Assembly: GCF_011440375.1 (NCBI RefSeq) | Contig: NZ_JAAOIR010000001.1 | Coordinates: 248,001-312,000, forward strand | Reading direction: 5' to 3' | Source of the DNA: Halorubellus sp. JP-L1 | Lineage (GTDB): Archaea > Halobacteriota > Halobacteria > Halobacteriales > Natrialbaceae | DNA length: 64,000 bases | Shown here: one piece after another, positions 50,475 to 59,337 of the stretch | Layout of the letters: each line of letters opens with the position of its first letter | Position numbering within the stretch: position 1 is the stretch's first letter | Position numbers and translations under genes: made by a program | Notes under the pieces: generated by a model | What the model saw: the letters and a program-made list of their open reading frames with translations, nothing else | Databases searched by the model: none | What the model was told of the DNA's origin: nothing

Positions 50475-51317
50475 TGTCTGCCGGCCGCCAATCGTCCGTG
50501 CGAGGCGTGCCACGCTCTCGCGGTGCGCGTGCGACGCGAACGGATCGCCGTCGACGCACGGGATGGGGACGACGGTCGGGACGTCGAGTGCGTCCGCGAG
50601 CGACCGCCGGGGCGTAGCGTCGACTTCGGCGCCCGGGCTCTCCTCCGCCGTGGACGAGTCCTCTGTCGCGATCGAGTCCTCCGCCGGGACTGAGTCCTCC
50701 GCCGCGATCGAGTCCTCCGCTTCGACCGAGTCCTCCGGGGTCGCGCCGACGACTGCCGCGGCGAGCAAGGGGGTGTCGAGTGCGCGCGCCATCGCCGCCG
50801 TCTTCGCGGTGTCCCGCACTGCGGCGGCCGTGGGTCGCGTCACGAGCACGACGCCGTCGGCGAGCGCGAGCGGTCGAGCCGCATCCGGGCCCGCACCGCA
50901 CGGTGCGTCCACGAGGACGCCCCCCGTAGGCTGGGGCGCGCTCGCAGCGTCCGCGGTCGCACCCGACGGATCCGCGTCGTCCGCCGCGAGCGCACGGAGG
51001 ACGTCCACGAACGAGTCTGTCGCGTCGGCCGGTGGGGCGGGCGCGACCCGGACTCCCGGGAGGTCTGGGGTCGGGACGCCACGTGGACGCTCGAGGACCG
51101 TCGGCGTCCGTTCCACGCCCGTCATCGCGTGCACGTCCGGCATGTCGACGTCAGCGTCCACGACGACGACGGGAGCCCGATCGCGCTGTCGCCGCCGGCC
51201 GCGGTCCGGGCCAGCGACGGCGGTCGCCGGGGCGGCCGTACGTGCGATTTCACGGGCGAGCGCGAGCGCCGTCGTCGTCTTCCCGGTCCCGCCCTTCCCG
51301 CCGGCTATCGCGAGCAT
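50466..51317 (-). CDS. MinD/ParA-like P-loop ATPase with repeat insert
   Basis: 283 residues. Deviant Walker [21 protein letters not shown] at the very start, switch [21 protein letters not shown] and switch [22 protein letters not shown] are visible. After VVGATPED a 35-residue insert of AEDS-type repeats interrupts the fold (50640-50735), followed by [20 protein letters not shown] and [11 protein letters not shown]. MinD relatives position complexes or regulate proteins; no MinE or ParB is near. The pair with the RAD55-like gene may be a small signalling unit. Confidence 0.78.
   Translation of the reverse strand: MLAIAGGKGGTGKTTTALALAREIARTAAPATAVAGPDRGRRRQRDRAPVVVVDADVDMPDVHAMTGVERTPTVLERPRGVPTPDLPGVRVAPAPPADATDSFVDVLRALAADDADPSGATADAASAPQPTGGVLVDAPCGAGPDAARPLALADGVVLVTRPTAAAVRDTAKTAAMARALDTPLLAAAVVGATPEDSVEAEDSIAAEDSVPAEDSIATEDSSTAEESPGAEVDATPRRSLADALDVPTVVPIPCVDGDPFASHAHRESVARLARTIGGRQTPF
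50640..50735. repeat. degenerate 18-bp repeats inside MinD-like gene
   Basis: About five 18-bp units built around GAGTCCTCCGCC lie in the MinD-like gene. They encode [22 protein letters not shown] repeats and so insert Ala, Glu, Asp and Ser-rich disordered sequence. Confidence 0.75.
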
Positions 51318-51461
51318 ACCGCCTCGTCGCCGCCCCATCGCACTTCAACCCACGCCAGCCGACCGGGGAACCAGCCGAGCGGCTGGCGGATCCGAGACCG
51401 TCCGGACGACCGCCATCTCGAACGGATTGATTCAAGGGCCGGGGGGCGGTGGATTCATGTA

Positions 51462-52376
51462 ATGCGTCACGACCACCTGCTCACGGCGAGACAACTCTCG
51501 CGCGAGGACGTCGAGGAGGTCCTCGACCGGGCCGCGGAGTTGGACGCCGACCCGTCGGCCGCTCGGGAACGCAACGCGGGGACACTGCTCGGGTTGTGCT
51601 TCTTCGAGCCCAGTACCCGCACGAAGATGAGCTTCGAGGCCGCCATCAAGCGCCTCGGCGGCGACGTCGTCGACATGGGGAGCGTCGACTCCTCCTCGGT
51701 GAAGAAGGGCGAGAGCCTCGCGGACACCGTCCGCGTCGTCGAAGGATATGCGGACGCGCTCGTCCTCCGGCACCCACTCGAGGGGTCGGCAAAGATGGCG
51801 AGCGAGTACGTCGACGTGCCGCTCGTGAACGCGGGCGACGGCGCCGGTCACCACCCGACGCAGACGCTACTCGACCTGTACACGATCCGGGAGACCGCGG
51901 GCCTGGACGACCTCACGATCGGGATCATGGGCGACCTGAAGTACGGGCGGACCGTCCACTCGCTGGCGACCGCGCTCACGAACTTCGACGCCCACCAGCA
52001 CTTCGTGAGTCCGGAGTCGCTGAAGCTCCCGCGGTCGGTTCGCTACGACCTCCACGAGGCCGGTGCGTCCGTCCGCGAGCACACGGAACTGGAGGAGGTC
52101 CTGCCGTCGCTCGACGTCCTGTACGTGACGCGCATCCAGCGCGAGCGGTTCCCGGACGAGAACGAGTACCAGAAGGTCGCGGGCCAGTACCGGATCGACG
52201 AGGCGACCCTGGAGGCGGCGAGCGACGACCTGACCGTGATGCACCCGCTGCCGCGCGTCGACGAGATCGCACCCGAGGTCGACGAGTCGTACGCGGCGCA
52301 GTACTTCGAGCAGGCGCACAACGGCGTCCCGGTTCGGATGGCGTTGCTCGACTTGCTCATGGAGGGAGAGCGATGA
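51462..52376 (+). CDS. pyrB: aspartate carbamoyltransferase, catalytic chain
   Basis: 304 residues. Carbamoyl phosphate site [20 protein letters not shown], then the [17 protein letters not shown] loop with the catalytic Ser-Lys pair, [18 protein letters not shown], and the HPLPRVDEI Asp-binding motif near residue 265. First committed step of pyrimidine synthesis. Start ATG 51462 with GATTCAAGG about 27 bases upstream as a leaderless TATA. Stop overlaps the pyrI start (ATGA). Confidence 0.95.
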   Translation: MRHDHLLTARQLSREDVEEVLDRAAELDADPSAARERNAGTLLGLCFFEPSTRTKMSFEAAIKRLGGDVVDMGSVDSSSVKKGESLADTVRVVEGYADALVLRHPLEGSAKMASEYVDVPLVNAGDGAGHHPTQTLLDLYTIRETAGLDDLTIGIMGDLKYGRTVHSLATALTNFDAHQHFVSPESLKLPRSVRYDLHEAGASVREHTELEEVLPSLDVLYVTRIQRERFPDENEYQKVAGQYRIDEATLEAASDDLTVMHPLPRVDEIAPEVDESYAAQYFEQAHNGVPVRMALLDLLMEGER

Positions 52377-52831
52377 CGGAGAAGGAACTCCGCGTCTCGA
52401 AGATCTCGAGCGGGACCGTGATCGATCACGTTCGCGCCGGCCAGGCGTTGAACGTGCTCGCGATCCTCGGGATCGACGGCTCGGGCGGCGAGGAGATCTC
52501 GATCGGGATGAACGTTCCGTCGGACGCGCTCGCGCGCAAGGACGTCGTGAAGGTCGAGGGCCGCGAACTCAGTCAGGACGAACTCGACGTGCTCTCGATC
52601 ATCGCGCCGGACGCGACCGTGAACATCGTCCGCGACTACGACGTGGCCGAGAAGCACCGCGTGGAGCGCCCCGGGCGCGTGACGGGCGTGCTCGAGTGTC
52701 CGAACCGGAACTGCATCACGACTGCGGACGAACCCGTCGAGACGGCGTTCGAAGTCCTGAGCGACGGCGTACGCTGCGAGTACTGCGATACGATCGTCCG
52801 CGAGGACCTCGCCGACCTCATCGCGGACTGA
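52373..52831 (+). CDS. pyrI: aspartate carbamoyltransferase, regulatory chain
   Basis: 152 residues. N-terminal allosteric nucleotide-binding domain ([20 protein letters not shown]) and C-terminal zinc domain with CPNRNC and CEYC, the four Cys that hold the catalytic contact. The start overlaps the pyrB stop and is preceded by GGAGGGAG, so the two are coupled and can be made in equal amounts for the dodecamer. Confidence 0.95.
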   Translation: MTEKELRVSKISSGTVIDHVRAGQALNVLAILGIDGSGGEEISIGMNVPSDALARKDVVKVEGRELSQDELDVLSIIAPDATVNIVRDYDVAEKHRVERPGRVTGVLECPNRNCITTADEPVETAFEVLSDGVRCEYCDTIVREDLADLIAD

Positions 52832-52937
52832 CCACTCTCGGCCAGTCCTGGCGGCCGGCGCGTCTCACTGTAATTCGCCATCGATTGCCGGTTCTTTCGC
52901 GCGTCCCCACCGATGAACGAAGGCGGGTCAGAAAACC

Positions 52938-52945
52938 ATAAATAG
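52938..52945 (+). promoter_or_regulatory. TATA box for the 35-residue microprotein
   Basis: ATAAATAG is centred about 26 bases before ATG 52967. It is one of the best TATA matches in the window. Confidence 0.65.
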
Positions 52946-52966
52946 TCAGGGACCGAACGTGTTGAT

Positions 52967-53074
52967 ATGTCCAAGAAGCTCAAGCTCCTGGTCGCTGTGG
53001 TCGCAATCGCCCTCCTCTACAAGACCCTCTCCGGCGGGTCCGAGACCGTCGAAGTCGAGTACGACGCCGAGTAA
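52967..53074 (+). CDS. 35-residue single-helix membrane microprotein
   Basis: MSKKLKLLVAVVAIALLYK at the start is a basic start plus one hydrophobic helix; the rest, TLSGGSETVEVEYDAE, is a short acidic outer tail. A strong TATA at leaderless distance supports expression. The charges predict an N-in, C-out single-pass protein. No family name known to me; it might be a modulator of a membrane complex. Between pyrI and the TIM-barrel-like gene. Confidence 0.6.
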   Translation: MSKKLKLLVAVVAIALLYKTLSGGSETVEVEYDAE

Positions 53075-53188
53075 CGCCGACCCCACGCCGTCGGTCGACC
53101 ACCACCGGGCGGTCGGCCGACCGCGGCCGGTCGCGTCGACCGGTCCGCTTCCGAACCGTTTTCCTGCGTCCGTCCCCCAGTGAGTGGC

Positions 53189-54025
53189 ATGTACGGCGTC
53201 GTCACGCGGAACGAACCCGAGCTCGACTGGCCGTCGTTCGACCGCGCGTTCTACGAGGTGAAGGACGTGACCGGGCGAGCGGTGGAGCCGGAGGCCGGGG
53301 GCGTGAACATGATCTCGTGCTTCGGGGACACCGCGGCCGGCGAGGCGAAGCCGGACCTGGTGCCGGTGAGCGAGGACGGGGAGCGGGCGACGCGCGAGCA
53401 GCCGTACTTCGACTGGGGGTACGTCTGTCCGTCGCGGGAGACGTACCGCGAGGGGTTGCTGGAGATGATCGCGGACGCGGCCGCGGCGAACCCGGACGTC
53501 CGACTGGACGACGTGGGGTTCCCGCGCGCGGAGTACTGCTACTGTGAGCACTGCGAGAACGCGTTCGCCGAGAGCGAGCACGACGACTGGTGGACGTGGC
53601 GCAATGCGACGATCACGGAGTTCGTCGCCGAAGCCACGGACCGCGTCCCGGGGCGCGTGTACTTCACGCTCTACCCGGACCCGTACCCGGGGCACCTCGA
53701 GGAGCGCGCGGGCCTGGACGTGGACGCCATCGCCGAATACGTCGACGAGTTCGTCGTGCCGGTGTACGACACGCACTACGGGACGACGTACTGGCTGGAG
53801 ACGATCGCGAAGGGGTTCCGGTCCCGGATTCCGGACGGCGTCGACCTCGGCATCGAACTGTACGCGGTCGACGTCGACGTCGACGACCTCATTCACGCGA
53901 CGGAGGTCGCGGACGCGTACGCGGACGGCGTCTACTTCGGGTACGACGCCAGCCAGGCCCAGGCCGCGCTCCGCCGGATGAAGGCCGACGCGCGCGACGG
54001 CGAGACGCACGGCGCGCCAGAGTAG
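53189..54025 (+). CDS. putative TIM-barrel glycoside-hydrolase-like protein
   Basis: 278 residues. It shows YVCPSRETYREGLLEMIADA, RLDDVGFPRAEYCYCEHCEN and VPGRVYFTLYPDPYPGHLEE, then VDEFVVPVYDTHYGTTYWLE and GIELYAVDVDVDDLIHATEV near the end. This order of strand motifs is that of bacterial and archaeal uncharacterised GH-like TIM barrels. Two Cys pairs (YCYCEHCE) may bind zinc or form disulfides. Start ATG 53189 with CGTTTTCCTGC about 30 bases upstream. Catalytic residues are unclear, so no substrate is given. Confidence 0.55.
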   Translation: MYGVVTRNEPELDWPSFDRAFYEVKDVTGRAVEPEAGGVNMISCFGDTAAGEAKPDLVPVSEDGERATREQPYFDWGYVCPSRETYREGLLEMIADAAAANPDVRLDDVGFPRAEYCYCEHCENAFAESEHDDWWTWRNATITEFVAEATDRVPGRVYFTLYPDPYPGHLEERAGLDVDAIAEYVDEFVVPVYDTHYGTTYWLETIAKGFRSRIPDGVDLGIELYAVDVDVDDLIHATEVADAYADGVYFGYDASQAQAALRRMKADARDGETHGAPE

Positions 54026-54120
54026 GGCGACTACCGCGACGGAACCGGTGGTGCGTCCTCGAGCCCTCTCCGATTCTTCACTTGCAACGGTGGTGGGTGT
54101 CGCGGTCGTCGAGCACCCGC

Positions 54121-54681
54121 TCAGGCGGGGAGCGCGCGGTCGCGCCACTGCCGGAGGTCCTCGCGGTCGCGCGTGTCCTCGGGGAGGACGTCGAACCAGC
54201 GCGCGGCCGAGATCTCGCCGTCCGGGTCCGAGACCGACGGCTCGTGCGTTCGCGCTCGCGCGGCGAACACCGGGAGCGCGCCCGAGACGGCATACGAGCC
54301 GTGCCGGACCTCGACGCGGCCGAGGAGCGCGAGGCCCTCGTAGTCCGCGACGACGCCGGCCTCCTCCGCGAGTTCGCGTTCCGCGGCCTCCCTGAGCGAC
54401 TCCTCGGGCTCGACGCCGCCGCCGGGCACCACCCACTTGTCGACGCCCTCGTGGTAGACGAGCAGGAGGTCCCCGCAGTCGCGGTAGACGACAGTGTGCG
54501 CTCCGTAGGGTGTGCCGGAGTCCGCGACGCGCTGGGCGACGCGCTCGAACTGCTCGCGGCAGACGTCGCGGCACTGATCGCAGGCGAGGTACTCCTCGTG
54601 GCGGTCGTCCAGGCGGTGGTACGCGCGCTCGCCGACCTGGCTCGCTCGGTCAGCGAGGAACCAGAGGTCGTCTACCGGCAT
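54121..54681 (-). CDS. Nudix hydrolase with N-terminal Cys motif
   Basis: 186 residues. The Nudix box is GGGVEPEESLREAAERELAE followed by EAGV, complete with the catalytic Glu residues. A 65-residue N-terminal region precedes it with CDQCRDVC, a possible metal site, found in many haloarchaeal Nudix proteins. Family enzymes cleave nucleoside diphosphates linked to a moiety X. Start ATG 54681. Confidence 0.88.
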   Translation of the reverse strand: MPVDDLWFLADRASQVGERAYHRLDDRHEEYLACDQCRDVCREQFERVAQRVADSGTPYGAHTVVYRDCGDLLLVYHEGVDKWVVPGGGVEPEESLREAAERELAEEAGVVADYEGLALLGRVEVRHGSYAVSGALPVFAARARTHEPSVSDPDGEISAARWFDVLPEDTRDREDLRQWRDRALPA

Positions 54682-54910
54682 CGTCCCGCTGCAGGCCGAC
54701 CGGACGCCGTCGTCGTCGTCTTCGCCGAGTCGCCGGACGCGTGGAGGGGGAGGCGAACGTGGGACTGAATCATACACGAACGTATGCGAACGGCCCCCAA
54801 AGGCGCTTCGCTCTCGATGCAGTTCGGGCCCAGTCCGGTGTCGCGGACGGTCGCGGCACGCTCGACCGCAGGCCGACTTCATTTCCCGCTGGGACCCGTC
54901 CTTCCAGGTA

Positions 54911-55591
54911 ATGCCACGAGCACTGTTCTTCGTCAGCGAGGACGGTTACTGGGCCGAGGAGTGCGTCGAACCACTCACCACGCTCAAGGACGCCGGAGTC
55001 GACGTCGACGTGACGACGCCCACCGGGAACCCGCCGGTCGTCGACGAACGCTCGATAGACCCCGAGGAGGTCGGCGAGGATACCGCCGAGCACGTCGTCG
55101 ACGTCCACGAGAACGACCCCGACCTGAACGACCCCGAGCCATTCGCTGCGGTCGACGCGAGCGAGTACGACGCCGTCGTCTTCCCCGGCGGTCACGGCAC
55201 CGTCTGGGACGTCAATCAGGACCGGAGCGCGCGCAAGGCACTCCGCGAGGCGGTCGCGGGCGAGGACGGCCTCGCGCTCGTCGTCTGCCACGCCGTCGGC
55301 ATCCTCGCATTTACGCGAACGGACGACGGTTCGTTCCTCGTCGACGGCCGCGACGTCACGGGCTTCCCGAACGCGTGGGAGGACGACATCGTCGACGACG
55401 ACGACCGGATGCCCGACGGCCGTAAACTCCCCTACTGGGTCGAGGACGAGGTCGTCGCCGCCGGCGGGAACTGGGACGCCGAACTCGATGCTGACGCGAG
55501 CGTCACCGTCGACGGCGACCTCGTCACGGCGCGCGGCCCCGGCTCCTCGTCCGAGGCCGCCGACGTGCTGCGTTCCGAACTTGAGGACTGA
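54911..55591 (+). CDS. DJ-1/PfpI-superfamily protein
   Basis: 226 residues. Nucleophile elbow ALVVCHAVGIL with Cys about 126 and His 127; FPGGHGTVWD supplies the acidic Glu/Gly loop region. The pattern of EDGYWAEECVEPLTTL at the start is seen in the Hsp31-like glyoxalase/chaperone branch. Likely glyoxalase III-type or protein repair activity. ATG 54911 preceded by CCTTCCAGGTA. Confidence 0.85.
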   Translation: MPRALFFVSEDGYWAEECVEPLTTLKDAGVDVDVTTPTGNPPVVDERSIDPEEVGEDTAEHVVDVHENDPDLNDPEPFAAVDASEYDAVVFPGGHGTVWDVNQDRSARKALREAVAGEDGLALVVCHAVGILAFTRTDDGSFLVDGRDVTGFPNAWEDDIVDDDDRMPDGRKLPYWVEDEVVAAGGNWDAELDADASVTVDGDLVTARGPGSSSEAADVLRSELED

Positions 55592-55685
55592 GAGCCCACT
55601 AGCGCCGACCGCGCCGCGGTCCGGTTCGCTTCGACGGGCGCGGGCTGGCGAGTGGCGGCGAGCCGCCGCCCGGCCGTATCGAGTC

Positions 55686-55694
55686 CTTTTTACT
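55686..55694 (+). promoter_or_regulatory. TATA box for the 69-residue protein gene
   Basis: CTTTTTACT is centred 27 bases before ATG 55717. Confidence 0.6.
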
Positions 55695-55716
55695 GGCGCC
55701 GGGGGAAGTTCGCGCC

Positions 55717-55926
55717 ATGAGCTTCGAGGAAGACGACGCGGTCATCCTGCACGACGAGCACAGCGAGTACGACGGCGAGGAGGGCACCATCACGCAGGTC
55801 ATGGAGTCCATGTTCGGCGACGCGAACTACACCATCAGCTTCGAGGACGGCCAGGAGTCGGGCGTCCCCGAGGACTCCCTCGAGCTCGTCGAGGGCGACT
55901 CGGACGACGAAACGGACGAGGAGTAG
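55717..55926 (+). CDS. 69-residue SH3/KOW-like small protein
   Basis: MSFEEDDAVILHDEHSEYDG, then GTITQVMESMFGDANYTISF and GVPEDSLELVEG. The alternation of short strands around a GxG turn resembles KOW/SH3-type small barrels that bind RNA or protein. Acidic tail. It has its own leaderless promoter and is 18 bases before the RNA-binding protein gene, so probably starts that operon. Precise function unknown. Confidence 0.65.
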   Translation: MSFEEDDAVILHDEHSEYDGEEGTITQVMESMFGDANYTISFEDGQESGVPEDSLELVEGDSDDETDEE

Positions 55927-55944
55927 CGACCGCGAGGAGCGCCT

Positions 55945-56451
55945 ATGCCGACCGTTCCGTTCCACTACGTCGACGTGCGAACGTTCGCGTACGCCACCGA
56001 AGACGCGAAGCGCGTCGAGCAGGCGCTCCGTCACTTCCTGCCGGCGGACGTCGAGGTCGAACGTACCGAGAGCGAGGGCCATCACGGCGACCGCATCGAC
56101 ATCCTGTCGGCGCGCATCGAGAACGCGGACGACGTCCGGTACGCGCTGTCGCGGCTCGCGAACCTTCCGGACCTCGGCGGGCTCGTCGACGAACTCGACG
56201 ACCGCGTGACCGAGCACACCGAGTTCTTCCTGCACCTCGACAAGCAGGCGGCGTTCAACGGCGAGACCGCTCGCGGCGAGGGCATCACGTTCCGCGCGAA
56301 GGTCGAGGCGTACCCGGCCAAGCGCGAGAAGGCCGTCGAGAACGCTCGCGAGACCCTGGAGGCCCTGGAGGCCCACGAGGTCCGCGTTCCCGACCCCGAC
56401 CAGGAAGATGACGAGACCGATGCCGAGGAAGACGACGCCGACGGGGCGTGA
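55945..56451 (+). CDS. RNA-binding protein, COG1325 (DUF54) family
   Basis: 168 residues. MPTVPFHYVDVRTFAYATED at the start, ILSARIENADDVRYALSRLA in the middle and FNGETARGEGITFRAKVEAY near residue 110 are the family pattern. The family belongs to the archaeal exosome/RNase P gene neighbourhood and is thought to bind RNA. Long acidic C-terminal tail typical of haloarchaea. Rpp30 follows 4 bases after its stop. Confidence 0.85.
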   Translation: MPTVPFHYVDVRTFAYATEDAKRVEQALRHFLPADVEVERTESEGHHGDRIDILSARIENADDVRYALSRLANLPDLGGLVDELDDRVTEHTEFFLHLDKQAAFNGETARGEGITFRAKVEAYPAKREKAVENARETLEALEAHEVRVPDPDQEDDETDAEEDDADGA

Positions 56452-56455
56452 GTCG

Positions 56456-57247
56456 ATGACGGGCGGCGGTGATTCGACCGGCGGCGATGGGACCGGTCGA
56501 GACGTCGGATTCTACGAAGGCGTACACGCTCGGCCGGACGGCGAGTCCTCGGTCCGGCGGTGTGCGGCGCACGCGGCGAACCTCGGGTACGACGGGCTCG
56601 TCGTACGGAACCACGGCGATGCGCGGAGCGACGTCGACCTCGAGGCGGTGAGCGAGACCGCGGACCTCGACGTCGTCGACGGCCTGGAGGTCCGCGCGGA
56701 CTCGCCGGAGCAAGCCAGCGGGTACGTCGGGAACTACCGCCCGAAGTACACGGTCCTGCTCGTCCACGGCGGCTCGAACCGGATGAATCGGTTCGCGGTC
56801 GAGCAGGACCGCGTGGACGTGCTCGCGCACCCGATGCGTGGCGACGGCGACGTCAATCACGTGCTCGCGAAGGCGGCGGCCGAGCACGGCGTCCGCCTCG
56901 AGTTCGACTTCGCGAACGTCCTGCGGGCGACCGGCGGCCGGCGCGTGCAGGCGCTCTCGGACCTGCGGAAGCTCCGCGAGCTCGTGGAGCAGTACGACGC
57001 CCCATACGTCGTGAGTGCAGTCGGGACCAGTCACCGGCACCTTCGCGGGCCGCGGGCGCTCGCCGCGGTCGGCGAGACCATCGGGTTCTCGCGCGAACAG
57101 ATCCATGACGGTCTCCGCGAGTGGGGCCACATCGTCGCGCGAACCCGCGAGGTCCGGCATCCGGACTTCGTCGAACCGGGCGTTCGGCGCGGGCGGTACG
57201 CAGACCGGAACGACGGGTCCGACTCGATCGGCGGCGTGGACCGCTAG
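56456..57247 (+). CDS. rnp3: ribonuclease P protein component 3 (Rpp30)
   Basis: 263 residues, PHP/TIM-barrel-like fold. FYEGVHARPDGESSVRRCAA, GYDGLVVRNHGDARSDV, VDVLAHPMRGDGDVNHVLAK and GVRLEFDFANVLRATGG followed by SDLRKLRELVEQYDAPYVVS are Rpp30 signatures. Works with Pop5 on the RNase P RNA to trim tRNA 5' ends. ATG 56456 just after the upstream stop. Between it and Pop5 a methyltransferase gene is inserted. Confidence 0.9.
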   Translation: MTGGGDSTGGDGTGRDVGFYEGVHARPDGESSVRRCAAHAANLGYDGLVVRNHGDARSDVDLEAVSETADLDVVDGLEVRADSPEQASGYVGNYRPKYTVLLVHGGSNRMNRFAVEQDRVDVLAHPMRGDGDVNHVLAKAAAEHGVRLEFDFANVLRATGGRRVQALSDLRKLRELVEQYDAPYVVSAVGTSHRHLRGPRALAAVGETIGFSREQIHDGLREWGHIVARTREVRHPDFVEPGVRRGRYADRNDGSDSIGGVDR

Positions 57248-57291
57248 GGGAGTCCGGGGCGTTCTTGTCGTCGGCCGTCGAACGTCGTGTC

Positions 57292-57957
57292 ATGAAGCGA
57301 CCGATCGAGGAGCACGCGGCGCGATTCGACGAGATGGCCGCATCCTACGACGACCAGCAGAACGACACCGACGAGTACCGGGCGTGCGTCTCGCTCGTCG
57401 TCGAGGCGGCGCGCGCGGTCGTCGACGAGGACGCGACGGTGCTCGACCTGGGGTGTGGGACCGGCGCGATCGCGCTGTCGCTCGCCGAGGACGCGGGGCG
57501 AGTGATCGGCCGCGACATCAGCGCGGGGATGCTCGAGGAGGCCCGCGAGAAGGCTGCCGATGCTGGATTGGAGAACGTCTCGTTCGACGAGGGTCGGTTC
57601 CGGGAGCCGAACGTCGACGAGGACGTCGACGTGGTGGTGTCGAACTTCGCGATGCATCACCTCGCGGACGACGAGAAGCGCGACGCCCTGCGGGCGGTCG
57701 CGGCGCTCGACCCGGACCGGTTCGTGCTCGGCGACGTGATGTTCTTCGGCCTCCCGGACCCCGACGAGCCGTTCTACTCCCCCGAGGTCGACGACCCCGC
57801 GACCGTCGGCGTGCTCGCGGAAGCGTACACGGACGCCGGGTTCGCGCTCACGGACGCGACCGCCGTCCACGACCAGGTCGGCGTGCTCGTCGGCGACGAC
57901 CTCCCAGCCCTCGTCGACCTCGCCGGCGTCGAAGACGGAGCGAGCGAGGACGCATGA
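57292..57957 (+). CDS. SAM-dependent methyltransferase, class I
   Basis: 221 residues. Motif I TVLDLGCGTGAIALSLAEDA near residue 50, then VIGRDISAGMLEEAREKA and the post-motif DVVVSNFAMHHLADDEKRDA. Start ATG 57292. Its stop overlaps the start of the Pop5 gene (ATGA), so it is co-transcribed with RNase P and proteasome genes. The target is unknown; location suggests RNA or translation, but small-molecule methylation is equally possible. Confidence 0.85.
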   Translation: MKRPIEEHAARFDEMAASYDDQQNDTDEYRACVSLVVEAARAVVDEDATVLDLGCGTGAIALSLAEDAGRVIGRDISAGMLEEAREKAADAGLENVSFDEGRFREPNVDEDVDVVVSNFAMHHLADDEKRDALRAVAALDPDRFVLGDVMFFGLPDPDEPFYSPEVDDPATVGVLAEAYTDAGFALTDATAVHDQVGVLVGDDLPALVDLAGVEDGASEDA

Positions 57958-58433
57958 AGCACCTCCCGAAGCACCTGCGGCCGAAGTGGCGCTACGTCGC
58001 CGTCGGCATCGAGACCGACCCGGACGTCTCGCTCGACCGCGGCGCGTTCCAGCGCGAGCTCTGGTACGCCGCCCAGAACCTCCTCGGTGACGCGGGAAGC
58101 GCGGACGCCGACGGCACCGTCGTCCGGTTCCAGTTCGCGGACGGCGACGGCCGCGCGGTCGTTCGTGCGCGCCGCGACCACGTCGAGCCGCTCCGTGCGG
58201 CCCTGGCGTGCATCGAGTCGGTCGGGGACGCGACGTCCGCAATCTCGATTCTGGGCGTCTCCGGCACCATCCGGGCGTGCGAGGACAAGTACGTGGACGG
58301 CCCGTCGGACGAGGTCGAGCGCCGCGAGGTCGTCTTCGAGGGAGCGACGCGATCGGCGGTCGTCGGCGGTGACCGCCTCGCGGTCGACGCCGACGGCCGG
58401 CGAGCGTACGCGACCGTCGACGACGTGGAGTGA
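57954..58433 (+). CDS. rnp2: ribonuclease P protein component 2 (Pop5)
   Basis: 159 residues. Begins MKHLPKHLRPKWRYVAVGIE, with FQRELWYAAQNLLGDAGSAD and AISILGVSGTIRACEDKYV near residue 95, as in archaeal Pop5. The C-terminal 40 residues exceed the usual core. ATG 57954 overlaps the methyltransferase stop; PsmA follows after 3 bases. Confidence 0.9.
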   Translation: MKHLPKHLRPKWRYVAVGIETDPDVSLDRGAFQRELWYAAQNLLGDAGSADADGTVVRFQFADGDGRAVVRARRDHVEPLRAALACIESVGDATSAISILGVSGTIRACEDKYVDGPSDEVERREVVFEGATRSAVVGGDRLAVDADGRRAYATVDDVE

Positions 58434-58436
58434 CCC

Positions 58437-59291
58437 ATGCAGGACACCAACCAGATGGCGTACGACCGCGGCATCACGCTCTTCTCGCCGGACGGCCGGC
58501 TCTACCAGGTCGAGTACGCGCGGGAGGCCGTCAAGCGCGGGACGTCGACGGTCGGCGTCAGGACGGACGCTGGCGTCGTGCTCGCTGCCGACAAGCGCTC
58601 CCGGTCGCCGCTCATGGAGGGCGAGAGCGTCGAGAAGATACACGAACTCGACGCGCACCTCGCGGTCGCGACCGCCGGCCACGTCGCGGACGGCCGTCGG
58701 CTCGTCGACTACGCGCGACGGGACGCGCAAGTGAACCGACTCCGGTACGGGGAACGCATCGGCGTCTCGACCGCGACCCGACACCTCTCGGACTTCGTGC
58801 AGGGGTACACGCAGATCGGTGGCGCACGACCGTTCGGGGTGGCGATGCTCGTCGCCGGCGTCGACCGCGACGGGCGCCCGCGACTGTTCGAGACCGACCC
58901 GTCGGGGACCGCCTACGAGTGGCAGGCGGTCGCGGTCGGCGCGAACCGCGCCGAAGTCCAGTCGTTCCTCGAGGAGCACTACGACGCGGACGGCGACCTC
59001 GACGACGCCATCTCGCTCGCGATCCGCGCGATCGGAGCGCCCAGCGAGGACGCGCTCGACGCCGAGGGCGTCGCGGTCGTCACCGTCGACGCGGAGAGCG
59101 AGCGCGTCGTCAGACTCGCCGAGAGCGAGGTCGCGGAGTACCTGGCGGACCTCGACGACGAACCGTCCGACGAGACGGACGAAGGGTCCAACGGGACGGA
59201 CGAGGGGGCTGACGGAACGGACGAGGCGTCCAACGAGGCGGAAACCGAGTCCGTGGGCGACGACGATAGCCCGGATTCGGGCACGGAGTGA
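58437..59291 (+). CDS. psmA: proteasome alpha subunit
   Basis: 284 residues. YDRGITLFSPDGRLYQVEYA REAVKRG and GVVLAADKRSRSPLMEGESV are alpha-subunit hallmarks; as an alpha-type it lacks the N-terminal Thr. QVNRLRYGERIGVSTATRHL and YTQIGGARPFGVAMLVAGVD follow. It forms the outer rings of the 20S core. A 40-residue acidic tail with repeats of GTDEG and GSNGT units extends the C terminus. Haloarchaea often have two alpha paralogues; which one this is cannot be told. Confidence 0.93.
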   Translation: MQDTNQMAYDRGITLFSPDGRLYQVEYAREAVKRGTSTVGVRTDAGVVLAADKRSRSPLMEGESVEKIHELDAHLAVATAGHVADGRRLVDYARRDAQVNRLRYGERIGVSTATRHLSDFVQGYTQIGGARPFGVAMLVAGVDRDGRPRLFETDPSGTAYEWQAVAVGANRAEVQSFLEEHYDADGDLDDAISLAIRAIGAPSEDALDAEGVAVVTVDAESERVVRLAESEVAEYLADLDDEPSDETDEGSNGTDEGADGTDEASNEAETESVGDDDSPDSGTE

Positions 59292-59306
59292 GGAACGGGG
59301 ACACAC

Positions 59307-59315
59307 CTTTTTAAG
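59307..59315 (+). promoter_or_regulatory. TATA box for the SBDS gene
   Basis: CTTTTTAAG is centred 27 bases before ATG 59338; SBDS therefore has its own leaderless promoter in addition to any read-through from psmA. Confidence 0.65.
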
Positions 59316-59337
59316 CACGGTCGCGTAAGTTCCGGGT

